A DNA stretch of 12,439 bases from a bacterium (GTDB taxonomy: Bacteria > Desulfobacterota > Binatia > UBA12015): contig JAPOLW010000058.1 in assembly GCA_029976905.1 (NCBI GenBank), forward strand, positions 1-12,439. The letters are read 5' to 3'. The position numbers and the translations under genes are program-made. Shown one piece after another: positions 1 through 7,336 of this stretch. The notes under the pieces were generated by a model. It was not told the DNA's origin and searched no databases. It saw nothing but the letters and a program-made list of their open reading frames with translations. Every line of letters begins with the position of its first letter. Positions within the stretch are counted from its first letter, which is position 1.

Positions 1-1368
1 GCCTGCGTTCGCATCGTCGATCAGGGAGTCCACCGTCGATCCGTAGAAGAGCATCGGACTGCCGCGCAGGCGGTCCTGCGGATAGAGGCGAGCCAGCGGG
101 TCGAGGCGCGAGAAGTGCTCGACGGTCTCGCCGAACTGGAAGGCCACCGTGCGGCCTGCCCATTGCGGGGCCCGCCCCAGGTAGCCGACCTCCTCGCGGT
201 ACTGCTCCCGGGTAGGGCTGCCGTCGCCTGCAACGCGAACGATGGCGTTGCGCAGACTGACGGCCTGGTTCTGCGACAGCAGCCCCGAGCCGTAAAGGCC
301 GCTGGTGAGGTACCAAAGCCATTCCAGGCGCTGGCGCCGCGTCGCGCCGGCGGCCTCGAGCGCCAATTGGTTGCCCGCGGTGTAGACGGCATCCTCGAGC
401 GCCAGACTCGCCTCGAACATGGCCCGACGCGCCTGCGGGCCGCGCCAGGCCGCTGCACGCTGGCGCAGGACACCGAGCAGGTCGCTCGCATTCTCCATGC
501 GTGACGAAGGGTCGGCCCCATCGAGCCCGAGCGCGCGCTGGAGCAATTGGTCACGCAGCATGCCGGCGGGCAAGCGTTCGGCTGCCGCGCGGACCGCCTT
601 CCCGGCGCTGGCGCCGCCATAGAGCGTATCGATGTCCGCGGCCAGACGCGCATACCGGGGACCGAGTGCGCGGCGCCCGCGGCTGGCCGCATAGTCGCGA
701 ATGCGCGCCGCATCGCCCGCATCCGGAGCCCCATGGATCTTCACCCGTAAGGCGCGAAAGCCGGGATCGGCGCGGGCGACCGACATCGCCTCCGCGCGAA
801 TCTGCTGCGCGGTCACGTCCGCGCTCGTGATCTCGCGCGGCAACAGGCGAACGCTCTCGCGCAGAAGATAGTAGCGCTCGTCGGTGTTCCAGGATGGATC
901 GGAGAGAAGGGCCGTGAGGATGCGCTCGCCGCCGGCCGCTTCGTCCTCGGCCTGCAGCGCCCCCCGATAGGTCTGTGTGGCGCGCAGGATCCAACCGTCG
1001 TCGGCCTCGCGAAGGAAACGTTCGAGAACGAGCTGCCGGAGGACGGGGAGGTCCGCCGAGCGGCCGACGAAGGGCTTCCCGTCGAGCATGGCGAAGACAT
1101 TGGCCACCTGAAAGCCGCCGTCGCGAAGCGCGCGGGCGTGCGCGTTCCAGGAGCCGTGCTGCTGGCCGCCCCCATGCCCAGCGCATCCCGCACGCGCAGG
1201 CCGCACCGTGCCATCGTTGCAGAACCATCGCAGGCCCTCGAAGGGGCCGCGCGGGGCGCTCTTCATCTCCTCGACCCAGACACGCAGGGTCGCGTCCTCC
1301 GGTAGAGCGAGTGCGGCGGTGGGCACGACACCGAGCAAACAGGGGAGCAACACGAGGGCTCGAAGCAT
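1..1368 (-). CDS. PEP/pyruvate-binding (PEP synthase-like) protein with signal peptide, N-terminal part, cut by left edge
   Basis: The frame is open from an ATG at 1368 to base 1, giving 456 residues with no stop, so the C-terminus lies outside the window. Residues 1-21 form a typical signal peptide ending in A-L-A before LPED. The mature N-terminus has features I associate with a family annotated as PEP/pyruvate-binding-domain or PEP synthase-like proteins: RVWVEEMKSAPRGPFEGLRW, then FCNDGT, a GGGQQHG segment and a DDGWILRATQTYRGALQAED segment. In that family this N-terminal region of about 450 residues precedes an ATP-grasp PEP/pyruvate-binding domain and a phosphohistidine swivel domain, both of which would be off the window here. 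The start is supported by GGGAG on the minus strand (1377-1381), 8 nt upstream. The ATG overlaps the stop of the macro-domain gene (TGATG), implying an operon. The family call rests on recalled N-terminal motifs only. The substrate is unknown, and ATP-dependent chemistry outside the cytoplasm would be unusual. Confidence 0.72.
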   Translation of the reverse strand, partial: MLRALVLLPCLLGVVPTAALALPEDATLRVWVEEMKSAPRGPFEGLRWFCNDGTVRPARAGCAGHGGGQQHGSWNAHARALRDGGFQVANVFAMLDGKPFVGRSADLPVLRQLVLERFLREADDGWILRATQTYRGALQAEDEAAGGERILTALLSDPSWNTDERYYLLRESVRLLPREITSADVTAQQIRAEAMSVARADPGFRALRVKIHGAPDAGDAARIRDYAASRGRRALGPRYARLAADIDTLYGGASAGKAVRAAAERLPAGMLRDQLLQRALGLDGADPSSRMENASDLLGVLRQRAAAWRGPQARRAMFEASLALEDAVYTAGNQLALEAAGATRRQRLEWLWYLTSGLYGSGLLSQNQAVSLRNAIVRVAGDGSPTREQYREEVGYLGRAPQWAGRTVAFQFGETVEHFSRLDPLARLYPQDRLRGSPMLFYGSTVDSLIDDANAG

Positions 1369-1976
1369 CAGGGAGTCTCCCGCGCGGAGTTCACCCCGGC
1401 GCCCGAACGTGTCGACGAAAGGCGGTGCGCCGCGTCCAACCAGATTTGGCGGATGGTCTCGTCGAAGAGTACGAAGTGGATCTCGCGGAGAGCGCCGGCG
1501 TGGGCCTGGCAAACCTCGAGCGCGAGCGGCGCGGCTTCCCGGGGTGGGTAGCCGTGGACACCGCAGGAGATCGCCGGGAAGCCCACCGAGGCGAGGCCCT
1601 CGGCATTGGCCAGTTCGAGGCAAGCGGCGTAGGCCGAACCGAGGAGCGGCGCCGACTCCGCCGCGGAGCCGTAGACCGGTCCGACGGTGTGGATCACGAA
1701 CCGCGCCGGCAGGTCGAAACCGGGAGTCAGCCGCGCCTCGCCCGTCGGGCACCGAACTTCCGGACGGACCTCGGGAACCGACCGGCACGCCTCGAGCAAT
1801 TCCGGCCCGGCCGCGCGATGGATGGCTCCATCGACACCCCCGCCGCCCAGCATGCGTTCGTTGGCCGCGTTGACGATCGCGTCCACGGCCAGATGCGTCA
1901 GATCGCCTCCATGCACGAAGAGACGGCATGCCTCGCCAAGATCGAAACTCTCCACCAACCGCGTCCCCGGGCCCAT
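1368..1976 (-). CDS. Macro domain protein (ADP-ribose / O-acetyl-ADP-ribose hydrolase type)
   Basis: A 202-residue single-domain protein of the MacroD/YmdB class. It shows the ordered macro-domain signatures: GGDLT (23-27), VDAIVNAAN (31-39), the ligand loop GGGGVDGAIHRAAG (44-57) and GFPAISCGVHGYP (132-144). The Asn in NAAN and the Asp in GVDG match the residues that bind or act on the distal ribose in YmdB-type enzymes. The expected role is cytoplasmic hydrolysis of O-acetyl-ADP-ribose or removal of mono-ADP-ribose from proteins. There is no signal peptide. The ATG at 1976 has a purine-rich stretch (GGGGCAGGA) abutting it, which is too close for an ideal ribosome site, so an in-frame TTG/GTG at codons 7-8 is a possible alternative start. 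No upstream in-frame start exists before a stop at 2019-2021. The gene stop overlaps the start of the PEP synthase-like gene. The C-terminal tail of about 20 residues is Ser/Arg-rich and outside the fold. Confidence 0.93.
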   Translation of the reverse strand: MGPGTRLVESFDLGEACRLFVHGGDLTHLAVDAIVNAANERMLGGGGVDGAIHRAAGPELLEACRSVPEVRPEVRCPTGEARLTPGFDLPARFVIHTVGPVYGSAAESAPLLGSAYAACLELANAEGLASVGFPAISCGVHGYPPREAAPLALEVCQAHAGALREIHFVLFDETIRQIWLDAAHRLSSTRSGAGVNSARETP

Positions 1977-2068
1977 TCCTGCCCCGAGGAATGCTCGATG
2001 TCCAGAACAACCGCTCCGTCAACGCCGGAGCGCCCAAGGGACAAGTGTTCCCCGCCCGCGGACTCCGC

Positions 2069-2074
2069 TATACA
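2069..2074 (+). promoter_or_regulatory. Candidate -10 element (TATACA) just upstream of the GT-C/TPR gene
   Basis: TATACA is a 5/6 match to TATAAT and an A/T-rich island in GC-rich DNA. It ends 8 nt before the GTG at 2083, so transcription would begin at or next to the start codon and the mRNA would be leaderless or nearly so. No good -35 hexamer sits 16-18 bp upstream (TGTTCC at 17 bp). The 106-bp divergent gap also holds TTGACG on the minus strand (2017-2022), a possible -35 for the macro gene without a clear -10. Confidence 0.25.
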
Positions 2075-2082
2075 AGGCCGCC

Positions 2083-4488
2083 GTGGCCGCGCGAGACCCC
2101 CAGCGCCCGCAGGACCAAACCAGAGGGGCGCCGACCGACATCGGCGATCCACCCGGGTGGACGTCTCCCGCCGCCCGAGGGGGCGAGTGGCTCGGAGGGG
2201 CGTTGGTGGCCGCCATCGTCGGTCTTGCCTATCTGCCCGCCCTGACGCACGGCTTCGTCGGCTTCGACGACCAGACCAATCTCGTCGACAACCCCAACTA
2301 CCGGGGCCTGGGGCCGGACCATCTGGTGTGGATGTTCACGCACATGGATGGCCTGTACATCCCCCTCACGTGGCTCTCGTTCGCGATCGATCACGAGATC
2401 TGGGGGATGGAGCCCTTTGGGTACCATCTCACGAACGTCCTGCTGCATACGGCCAATGCGGTCCTCTTCTACGGCCTTTGCCTGCGCTTGTTCGAACGGG
2501 CACGCCCCGGCACCGGGCGGGGCGGGGAACACGCGGGGCGATGGCTCGACGCAGCCGCCGCCCTCGCCGCCCTCTTCTTCGCGCTCCACCCGCTGCGTGT
2601 GGAGTCGGTGGCGTGGGTGACCGAACGCCGCGACGTTCTCTCAGGCCTCCTCGTCCTCCTCACCCTGCGTGCCTACGTCCGCAAGCATGCCACGACGTCG
2701 AGCGGCTTCGCCGCGGCTGCCTTCGGGTGGTTCGGGCTCTCGCTGCTCGCCAAGGGCGTCGGCATGAGTCTCGTACTCGTTCTCGTCGTCCTCGACGTCC
2801 ATCCTCTCGGGCGTCTTCCCGGCCGACCACGCGCCTGGTTCACCGCACCCTATCGACGGGTCTGGATCGAAAAGCTCCCCTTTCTGGTTTGCGGACTCGC
2901 GGCCGCCGCCGTCGCCGGCATGGCCCAGCGAACGGCCGGAGCCTTGTACTCCTTCACCGAATACCCGTTGCAGGATCGGATCGGTCAGGTCTTCTGGGCG
3001 CTGGCCTTCTATCTGCGCAAAATGATCCTGCCGCTCGACTTGTCGCCGCTCTATCCCTTCCCGCCCGACTGGCAGGTCTTTCGTCTCGACGTACTCCTCG
3101 CCGCCCTCCTGGTGCTCGGACTCTCGCTGCTGCTGTTCCTCCTGCGCCGACGCTGGCCCGCCGGCCTGGCGGCCTGGATCTGCTTTCTCGCCTTTCTCGC
3201 CCCCCTGTTGGGACTCGCCCAATCGGGTCCGCACATCGCCGCCGACCGCAATACCTACCTGGCGATGCTCGGCTGGGCGGCGGTGGCGGGCGGCAGCCTG
3301 CTGGCCCTGGCCCGCTGGGAGGCCACCGGCGTCATCCCGGCGGGCCGGACGCGGCTTGCTCTGGTCGCAAGCGGCGTCGTTCTCTCCCTCTTCGCAGTCC
3401 TCACCTGGCGTCAGATCTCGATCTGGAGCGACTCGATCACCTTGTGGCGCGCCGCCCTTCGCGTGAACCCCGAATGTGCGGCTTGCCAGAGCAACCTCGG
3501 CAACGCCTATCTCCGCGCCGATCGCGATGCGGAGGCGATCCCGCACCTCGCCGAGGCCCTGCGTCTGCAGCCGCAAGGCGGCTGGGCGCACTCGAATCTC
3601 GGCAACGTGGCACTGCGCGCGGGCCTGGTTGCACGAGCGCGCCAACACTTCGAAGCTGCACTCGCACTCGACCCGGACGATTCCGTCTCGCTCGTGAATC
3701 TCGGCATGATCCTGATCGACGAGGGACGGCCCGGGGAATCGATCGTCTACCTCGAGCGCGCGCTCGCGACCGATCCGGTCAACGCCGAAGGCCACGGCAA
3801 TCTCGGGCTTGCGCTGATGACCCTCGGACGCCTCGACGAGGCCGCTCCGCATCTCCGGGAGGCCGCCCGCATCGGACCGGACGAAATGTCGTGGGGCAAC
3901 CTCGCCATCCTCGAACTGAAGCTCGATCGCGCCGAAGAGGCGGTTGCCGCCTTCGAGAATGCGCTCGCCTTCGCACCAGATTCGGCGCGCGCGCATTCCA
4001 ATCTCGGGCTCGCACTCCAGCGGGCAGAGCGCCCGGCGGACGCCGAGGCCGCTCTTCGCCGCGCTCTGGCGCTCGACCCGGCCGAGAAACAGGCACGCCG
4101 GGCCCTGATGGCCCTCCTGCTGGCGGACGGGCGTCACGGGGACGCGCTAGCCCTGCTGCGCCTCCTGCACGAGCACGAGCCCGCCGACGACGACACGGCG
4201 AATCACCTGGTCTGGCTGCTTTCGACCTCACCCGACCCCTCCGTGCGCGATCACACCGAAGCGATGGCGCTGGCGCGCACACGGCTCGCGCGCACGGCCG
4301 AGCCATCGGCAAGCACTCTCGGCAACGCAGCGATCGCCTTCGCCGAGGCCGGTGAATACGACACCGCGATCGAATTGGCCGACCGAGCCAGGGCGCGCGC
4401 GCTGGCCGAAGGTCAGACGGACCTCGCCGCCTCCATCAGCGAGCGAATCGCGACCTACCGCGAGGCGGCACTCCAACGCGCTCCCTGA
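2083..4488 (+). CDS. GT-C-type polytopic membrane protein with C-terminal TPR array (TMTC-like putative glycosyltransferase)
   Basis: An 801-residue protein from a GTG at 2083, preceded by AAGG at a workable distance. The same frame runs upstream to 1687, but that part is antisense to the macro gene and lacks coding character. After a hydrophilic N-terminus, TM1 lies at about 37-55. It is followed by the luminal acidic motif GFVGFDDQTNLVDNP (57-71), typical of TMTC-like/PMT-type GT-C enzymes. Further family motifs are FALHPLRVESVAWVTERRD (about 166-184), several hydrophobic helices, and GPHIAADRNTYLAMLG at about 380-395. From roughly residue 447 to the end there are tandem TPRs with repeated NLG(N/L/M)A-type helices and DP-type turns. 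The likely role is dolichol- or polyprenyl-phosphate-sugar-dependent glycosylation at the outer face of the inner membrane, with the TPRs outside to bind protein partners. Donor and acceptor are not predictable. The gene is monocistronic and convergent with the TonB receptor gene. Confidence 0.85.
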   Translation: MAARDPQRPQDQTRGAPTDIGDPPGWTSPAARGGEWLGGALVAAIVGLAYLPALTHGFVGFDDQTNLVDNPNYRGLGPDHLVWMFTHMDGLYIPLTWLSFAIDHEIWGMEPFGYHLTNVLLHTANAVLFYGLCLRLFERARPGTGRGGEHAGRWLDAAAALAALFFALHPLRVESVAWVTERRDVLSGLLVLLTLRAYVRKHATTSSGFAAAAFGWFGLSLLAKGVGMSLVLVLVVLDVHPLGRLPGRPRAWFTAPYRRVWIEKLPFLVCGLAAAAVAGMAQRTAGALYSFTEYPLQDRIGQVFWALAFYLRKMILPLDLSPLYPFPPDWQVFRLDVLLAALLVLGLSLLLFLLRRRWPAGLAAWICFLAFLAPLLGLAQSGPHIAADRNTYLAMLGWAAVAGGSLLALARWEATGVIPAGRTRLALVASGVVLSLFAVLTWRQISIWSDSITLWRAALRVNPECAACQSNLGNAYLRADRDAEAIPHLAEALRLQPQGGWAHSNLGNVALRAGLVARARQHFEAALALDPDDSVSLVNLGMILIDEGRPGESIVYLERALATDPVNAEGHGNLGLALMTLGRLDEAAPHLREAARIGPDEMSWGNLAILELKLDRAEEAVAAFENALAFAPDSARAHSNLGLALQRAERPADAEAALRRALALDPAEKQARRALMALLLADGRHGDALALLRLLHEHEPADDDTANHLVWLLSTSPDPSVRDHTEAMALARTRLARTAEPSASTLGNAAIAFAEAGEYDTAIELADRARARALAEGQTDLAASISERIATYREAALQRAP

Positions 4489-4645
4489 GCCGACCCGTCA
4501 CCGGCCCCGCGGGGGTCGCTCGAGGCCACAGCCGGGACCGTTGCGGTCGTCCATACGATCGACGGGTTCCTCCCCCCGGCCCACGCGGGGGGCTTCTCAC
4601 GAGCAGACGCACGACGGACCGGGACCGTTGGACTCTTCGGTTGTC
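4489..4645. other. Convergent intergenic gap with GC hairpin and a 12-nt direct repeat
   Basis: This 157-bp stretch separates two convergent stop codons. It holds a simple inverted repeat, CCCCCC (4572-4577) and GGGGGG (4587-4592), around a 9-nt loop. It also holds a direct repeat CCGGGACCGTTG at 4532-4543 and 4619-4630. I see no credible gene in it. Confidence 0.6.
4572..4592. terminator. Possible bidirectional terminator hairpin (weak)
   Basis: A six-pair G:C stem (4572-4577 with 4587-4592) has a 9-nt loop and lies between the 3' ends of the GT-C/TPR gene and the TonB receptor gene. There is only CTTCTC on the plus side and no T-run on the other, so intrinsic termination is uncertain. The position between convergent genes is the main support. 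Confidence 0.3.
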
Positions 4646-7135
4646 TCAGAAACGAAACGACAACTCGGCCCCGAACGTGCGCGGGATGGTGTAGGCGCGC
4701 GTCAGAACGCCGATCGAGTTCGAGGTCGCGGTCAGGTCCCCCGAAGCCAGGCGCGTATCGGTCAGGTTCTCCCCCCACAGCGCGACCTGGGCGCGGTCGT
4801 CGAGGAAATCGTAGGACAAGCGCGCGCCCAGGTCGTTGCGCCCCCGCTGCGCCGCCTGCGGAAGCTCGGGACCGAGTGTGTCGGTGTACCCGCGATAGCT
4901 CCACTGTACGCGCGGGGTGAGCCATCCCTGCAGCCAGGCGCCCTGGCCGAGCGCAAGGGGAAAGGAGTACTGGGCCGAAAGAAAGGTCTGGTAGCTCGGA
5001 ATGCCCTCGATCTTCTGTCCCGATTTGTCGATGGGATCACCGTCGAGGGTACTCAGCGCGCCTACGAAGGTATCATAGCGCGCATCGAGGAGGCCCAGGT
5101 TCCCGGCGATCTGTAGTCCCGAGATCGGAACCGTGAGCAATTCGACCTCGAGGCCCTTGGTCGTTGCCTCGGCGGCATTGAGGGTGAGCGTAAAGACGTT
5201 CTCGATCAAACCCTCGTCATCGAAGATCGTCTGCGAGACCCGCCGCTGGATGTCGTCGTACTTCCCGTAGAAGAGCGCTACGTTCAGCGTGACGCGCCGG
5301 TCGAAGGCAATCGTCTTGAAGCCGAGTTCGAAGTTGTCGAGGGTCTCGGGCTGAAATGGCGCCAGCCCCTCGCCTTCCGCGGTCGGGTTCACCGTCGCGT
5401 TGAAGCCACCGCCCTTGAAGCCTCTGGAGTACGTGAAATAGCCCATCAGGTGGTCGAGGCCGGCGGGCTCGAGCCACTGGCCCGGCGTGACCAGAGCAAG
5501 GCTCGCCATCGGCGTCCAGGCCGAGAAGGTCTCGTCGCCCTGTCCATCGAAGGTGACGAGCGGGGGATCTTCGAAGGGCAGCGTATTGCGCTGCTTGGCC
5601 TTCTTCCCGTCCGACGAGTAGCGCAGCCCCGCGGTCAGGCTGGCCCAGTCGGTCACGTCGACCGTCGCCTGGCCGAAGAAGGCCCATGTAAAATTGTCGA
5701 TCGCCAGTGTGTTGGCGGTCACCCGGGAGACGCCGGGAATGCCGACGTCGGTGACGTTGGGACGTTCAGCGTTCTCCCAGAAGGAGAAAAACCCGGCGAC
5801 GAATTCGACGCGGCCGTCCCAGGCGCCGCCGCCCACCTGGACCTCCTGCTGGATCTGCTCCGACCGACCGGGCGCGCCGTCGCTCGCCGAGGCCCCTCCC
5901 GTGCTCGAGAACGAGACCATCGAAAAAGGCGTCGCGTCGACGTCGAGTGCATTGCGATTCTCCTGCTGTCGCCACGAGGTGATCGACTTCGCAACGACGT
6001 CCTCGAACCAGCCGACGTCCCCCACGTCGTATTGGATCGTGCCCCACGTGCCGTAGCTCTCGGCGAACGAGATCTGGTTGATGTTGAGAGGATAGACGTA
6101 GGGCCGTGCTCCCCGACAGGCCTCGTAGAACCCCGGCTGGAGATTTCCGAGCGAGGTCTCCTGGGTGACCGTGCATCGGCCGGTCGGGCCTTGTCCGTGG
6201 GCTTGCCACCACGTCCCGGTGACGTCGATCGTGAGTCGCTGCGTCGGAAGGAAGCGCACCGAGCCGAGAAAGGTCAGCGTGTTTTGCTTGCCGAGATCAT
6301 CCCGGCCGAGAAAGGGGTTCTCGGCGTACCCGCCGCGGTTCTGCGAGGCGAAGGCCAGACGGGTAAAGAGCCGGTCCTCGAACCAGCCGATCTTCACCGG
6401 CAAGTTGACCATGCTGCGTGTATTGACGATGCCCTGGTTGCCGACCCGAACGAGTTGGAAGGCCTCCAGGTCCTCGTGGGGCTTACGCGTGGTGACGTTC
6501 ACGGCTCCCCCGACCGAGTTCTTTCCGAAGAGGGTCCCCTGTGGCCCCCGCAAGACCTCGACGCTGGCGATGTCGAGGGTATCGAAGAGCGCCGCCTGCG
6601 CGCGCGGCAGAAAGACGCCATCGACGTAGAGCCCGACCCCGGGATCGAAGGCGATGCCTCCCGCGGCCGTCCCGACGCCCCGGATGCGGATCTGCACCGC
6701 GTTCTGACCACCGATGATCGTCGTATTCGGAACCAGATTCTGGATCTGGTTGATCCGGGTGACGTTCGCCTCGCGAAGGAGGGACTCGCTCAACGACGTG
6801 ACGGAAACGGGCGTCTCTTCGAGAAGCTCCGCGCGCCGCCTCGCCTGCACGACGATCTCCTCGATCTGTCGGCGCACCGGGGACGACAATCCCGCACGGC
6901 CTCCCGCTTCCACCTGCGCCGCGGCGGCGTCGGCCTCATCGGCCATGCCGCCGACGTCGGTGGGCGCCTCGATCGCCTGCTCGTATTCCGAGGGCGCCTC
7001 GATCTGGGCGAGGGCGCGCCCCACCCCACCCGCGACAAGGACGGCGGCCAGCGCAAATCGCGCCAGCGGTTCCCGAACGCGGGTGCCCGCCCCCGCCCTT
7101 CGCGCCGACCGCGGCGCGCTTGCGACCCCTCCCAC
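4646..7135 (-). CDS. TonB-dependent outer-membrane receptor
   Basis: An 829-residue outer-membrane active transporter. It starts at a GTG (7135) with a strong AGGAGG (minus strand, 7142-7147) 6 nt upstream. Residues 1-43 are a long signal peptide with cleavage expected after A-L-A (before QIEAP). A low-complexity Ala/Glu linker follows to about residue 85. A TonB-box-like segment, IEEIVVQARRR, lies at 91-101. The plug domain spans about 105-220 and contains TPVSVTSLS, IRIRGVGT, VGLYVDGVFLPR, VEVLRGPQGTLFGKNSVGGA and VNVTTRKP. The rest is a 22-strand-type barrel, including YSRGFKGGGFN and YTIPRTFGAELSFRF, and ends in the terminal Phe usual for outer-membrane insertion. This subfamily is common in sphingomonads and marine proteobacteria and imports siderophores, vitamin B12-like compounds or organic substrates. 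The ligand is not evident, and no TonB/ExbBD or regulator is adjacent. It is divergent from an esterase lipoprotein, which may provide or process its substrate. Confidence 0.95.
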   Translation of the reverse strand: MGGVASAPRSARRAGAGTRVREPLARFALAAVLVAGGVGRALAQIEAPSEYEQAIEAPTDVGGMADEADAAAAQVEAGGRAGLSSPVRRQIEEIVVQARRRAELLEETPVSVTSLSESLLREANVTRINQIQNLVPNTTIIGGQNAVQIRIRGVGTAAGGIAFDPGVGLYVDGVFLPRAQAALFDTLDIASVEVLRGPQGTLFGKNSVGGAVNVTTRKPHEDLEAFQLVRVGNQGIVNTRSMVNLPVKIGWFEDRLFTRLAFASQNRGGYAENPFLGRDDLGKQNTLTFLGSVRFLPTQRLTIDVTGTWWQAHGQGPTGRCTVTQETSLGNLQPGFYEACRGARPYVYPLNINQISFAESYGTWGTIQYDVGDVGWFEDVVAKSITSWRQQENRNALDVDATPFSMVSFSSTGGASASDGAPGRSEQIQQEVQVGGGAWDGRVEFVAGFFSFWENAERPNVTDVGIPGVSRVTANTLAIDNFTWAFFGQATVDVTDWASLTAGLRYSSDGKKAKQRNTLPFEDPPLVTFDGQGDETFSAWTPMASLALVTPGQWLEPAGLDHLMGYFTYSRGFKGGGFNATVNPTAEGEGLAPFQPETLDNFELGFKTIAFDRRVTLNVALFYGKYDDIQRRVSQTIFDDEGLIENVFTLTLNAAEATTKGLEVELLTVPISGLQIAGNLGLLDARYDTFVGALSTLDGDPIDKSGQKIEGIPSYQTFLSAQYSFPLALGQGAWLQGWLTPRVQWSYRGYTDTLGPELPQAAQRGRNDLGARLSYDFLDDRAQVALWGENLTDTRLASGDLTATSNSIGVLTRAYTIPRTFGAELSFRF

Positions 7136-7141
7136 GAACCG

Positions 7142-7147
7142 CCTCCT
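7142..7147 (-). promoter_or_regulatory. Strong ribosome binding site deciding the GTG start of the TonB receptor
   Basis: AGGAGG on the minus strand is followed by a 6-nt spacer and then GTG at 7135-7133. There is no ATG in frame before codon 64, inside the mature protein, so this site fixes the start and the full signal peptide. Confidence 0.8.
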
Positions 7148-7336
7148 ATCACCAGCCTGGCGGCGCCATCAAACGTCTCTGGTCCCGGCGGGAGATCCCC
7201 GGGCGGCCCGGTTCCGCCGCAACGGCTCCGGGGCCAGCGGACCGGACCAGACGACGTGCCCTTGCTCAACCGCCACCGGAACGACAGGGTAATCGGCACG
7301 AAGTCGGATGCTTCCTACGGAACGAAAGAGCGCCGC

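Noticed and set aside
2641..4137. A 498-codon minus-strand open frame antisense to the GT-C/TPR gene
   Set aside because: The composition is that of a reverse-complement shadow and there is no recognisable domain, whereas the plus strand gives clear TM and TPR motifs.
975..4355. A 1126-codon open frame on the plus strand spanning the PEP-synthase-like, macro and GT-C/TPR genes
   Set aside because: It is very Arg/Pro/Ser-rich, lacks any domain, and overlaps three well-supported genes in other frames. This is an artefact of high GC.
5450..7336. Extension of the esterase frame upstream across the whole TonB receptor gene
   Set aside because: The upstream 629 codons are antisense to a well-defined receptor. 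The signal peptide and lipobox begin at the GTG at 7337.
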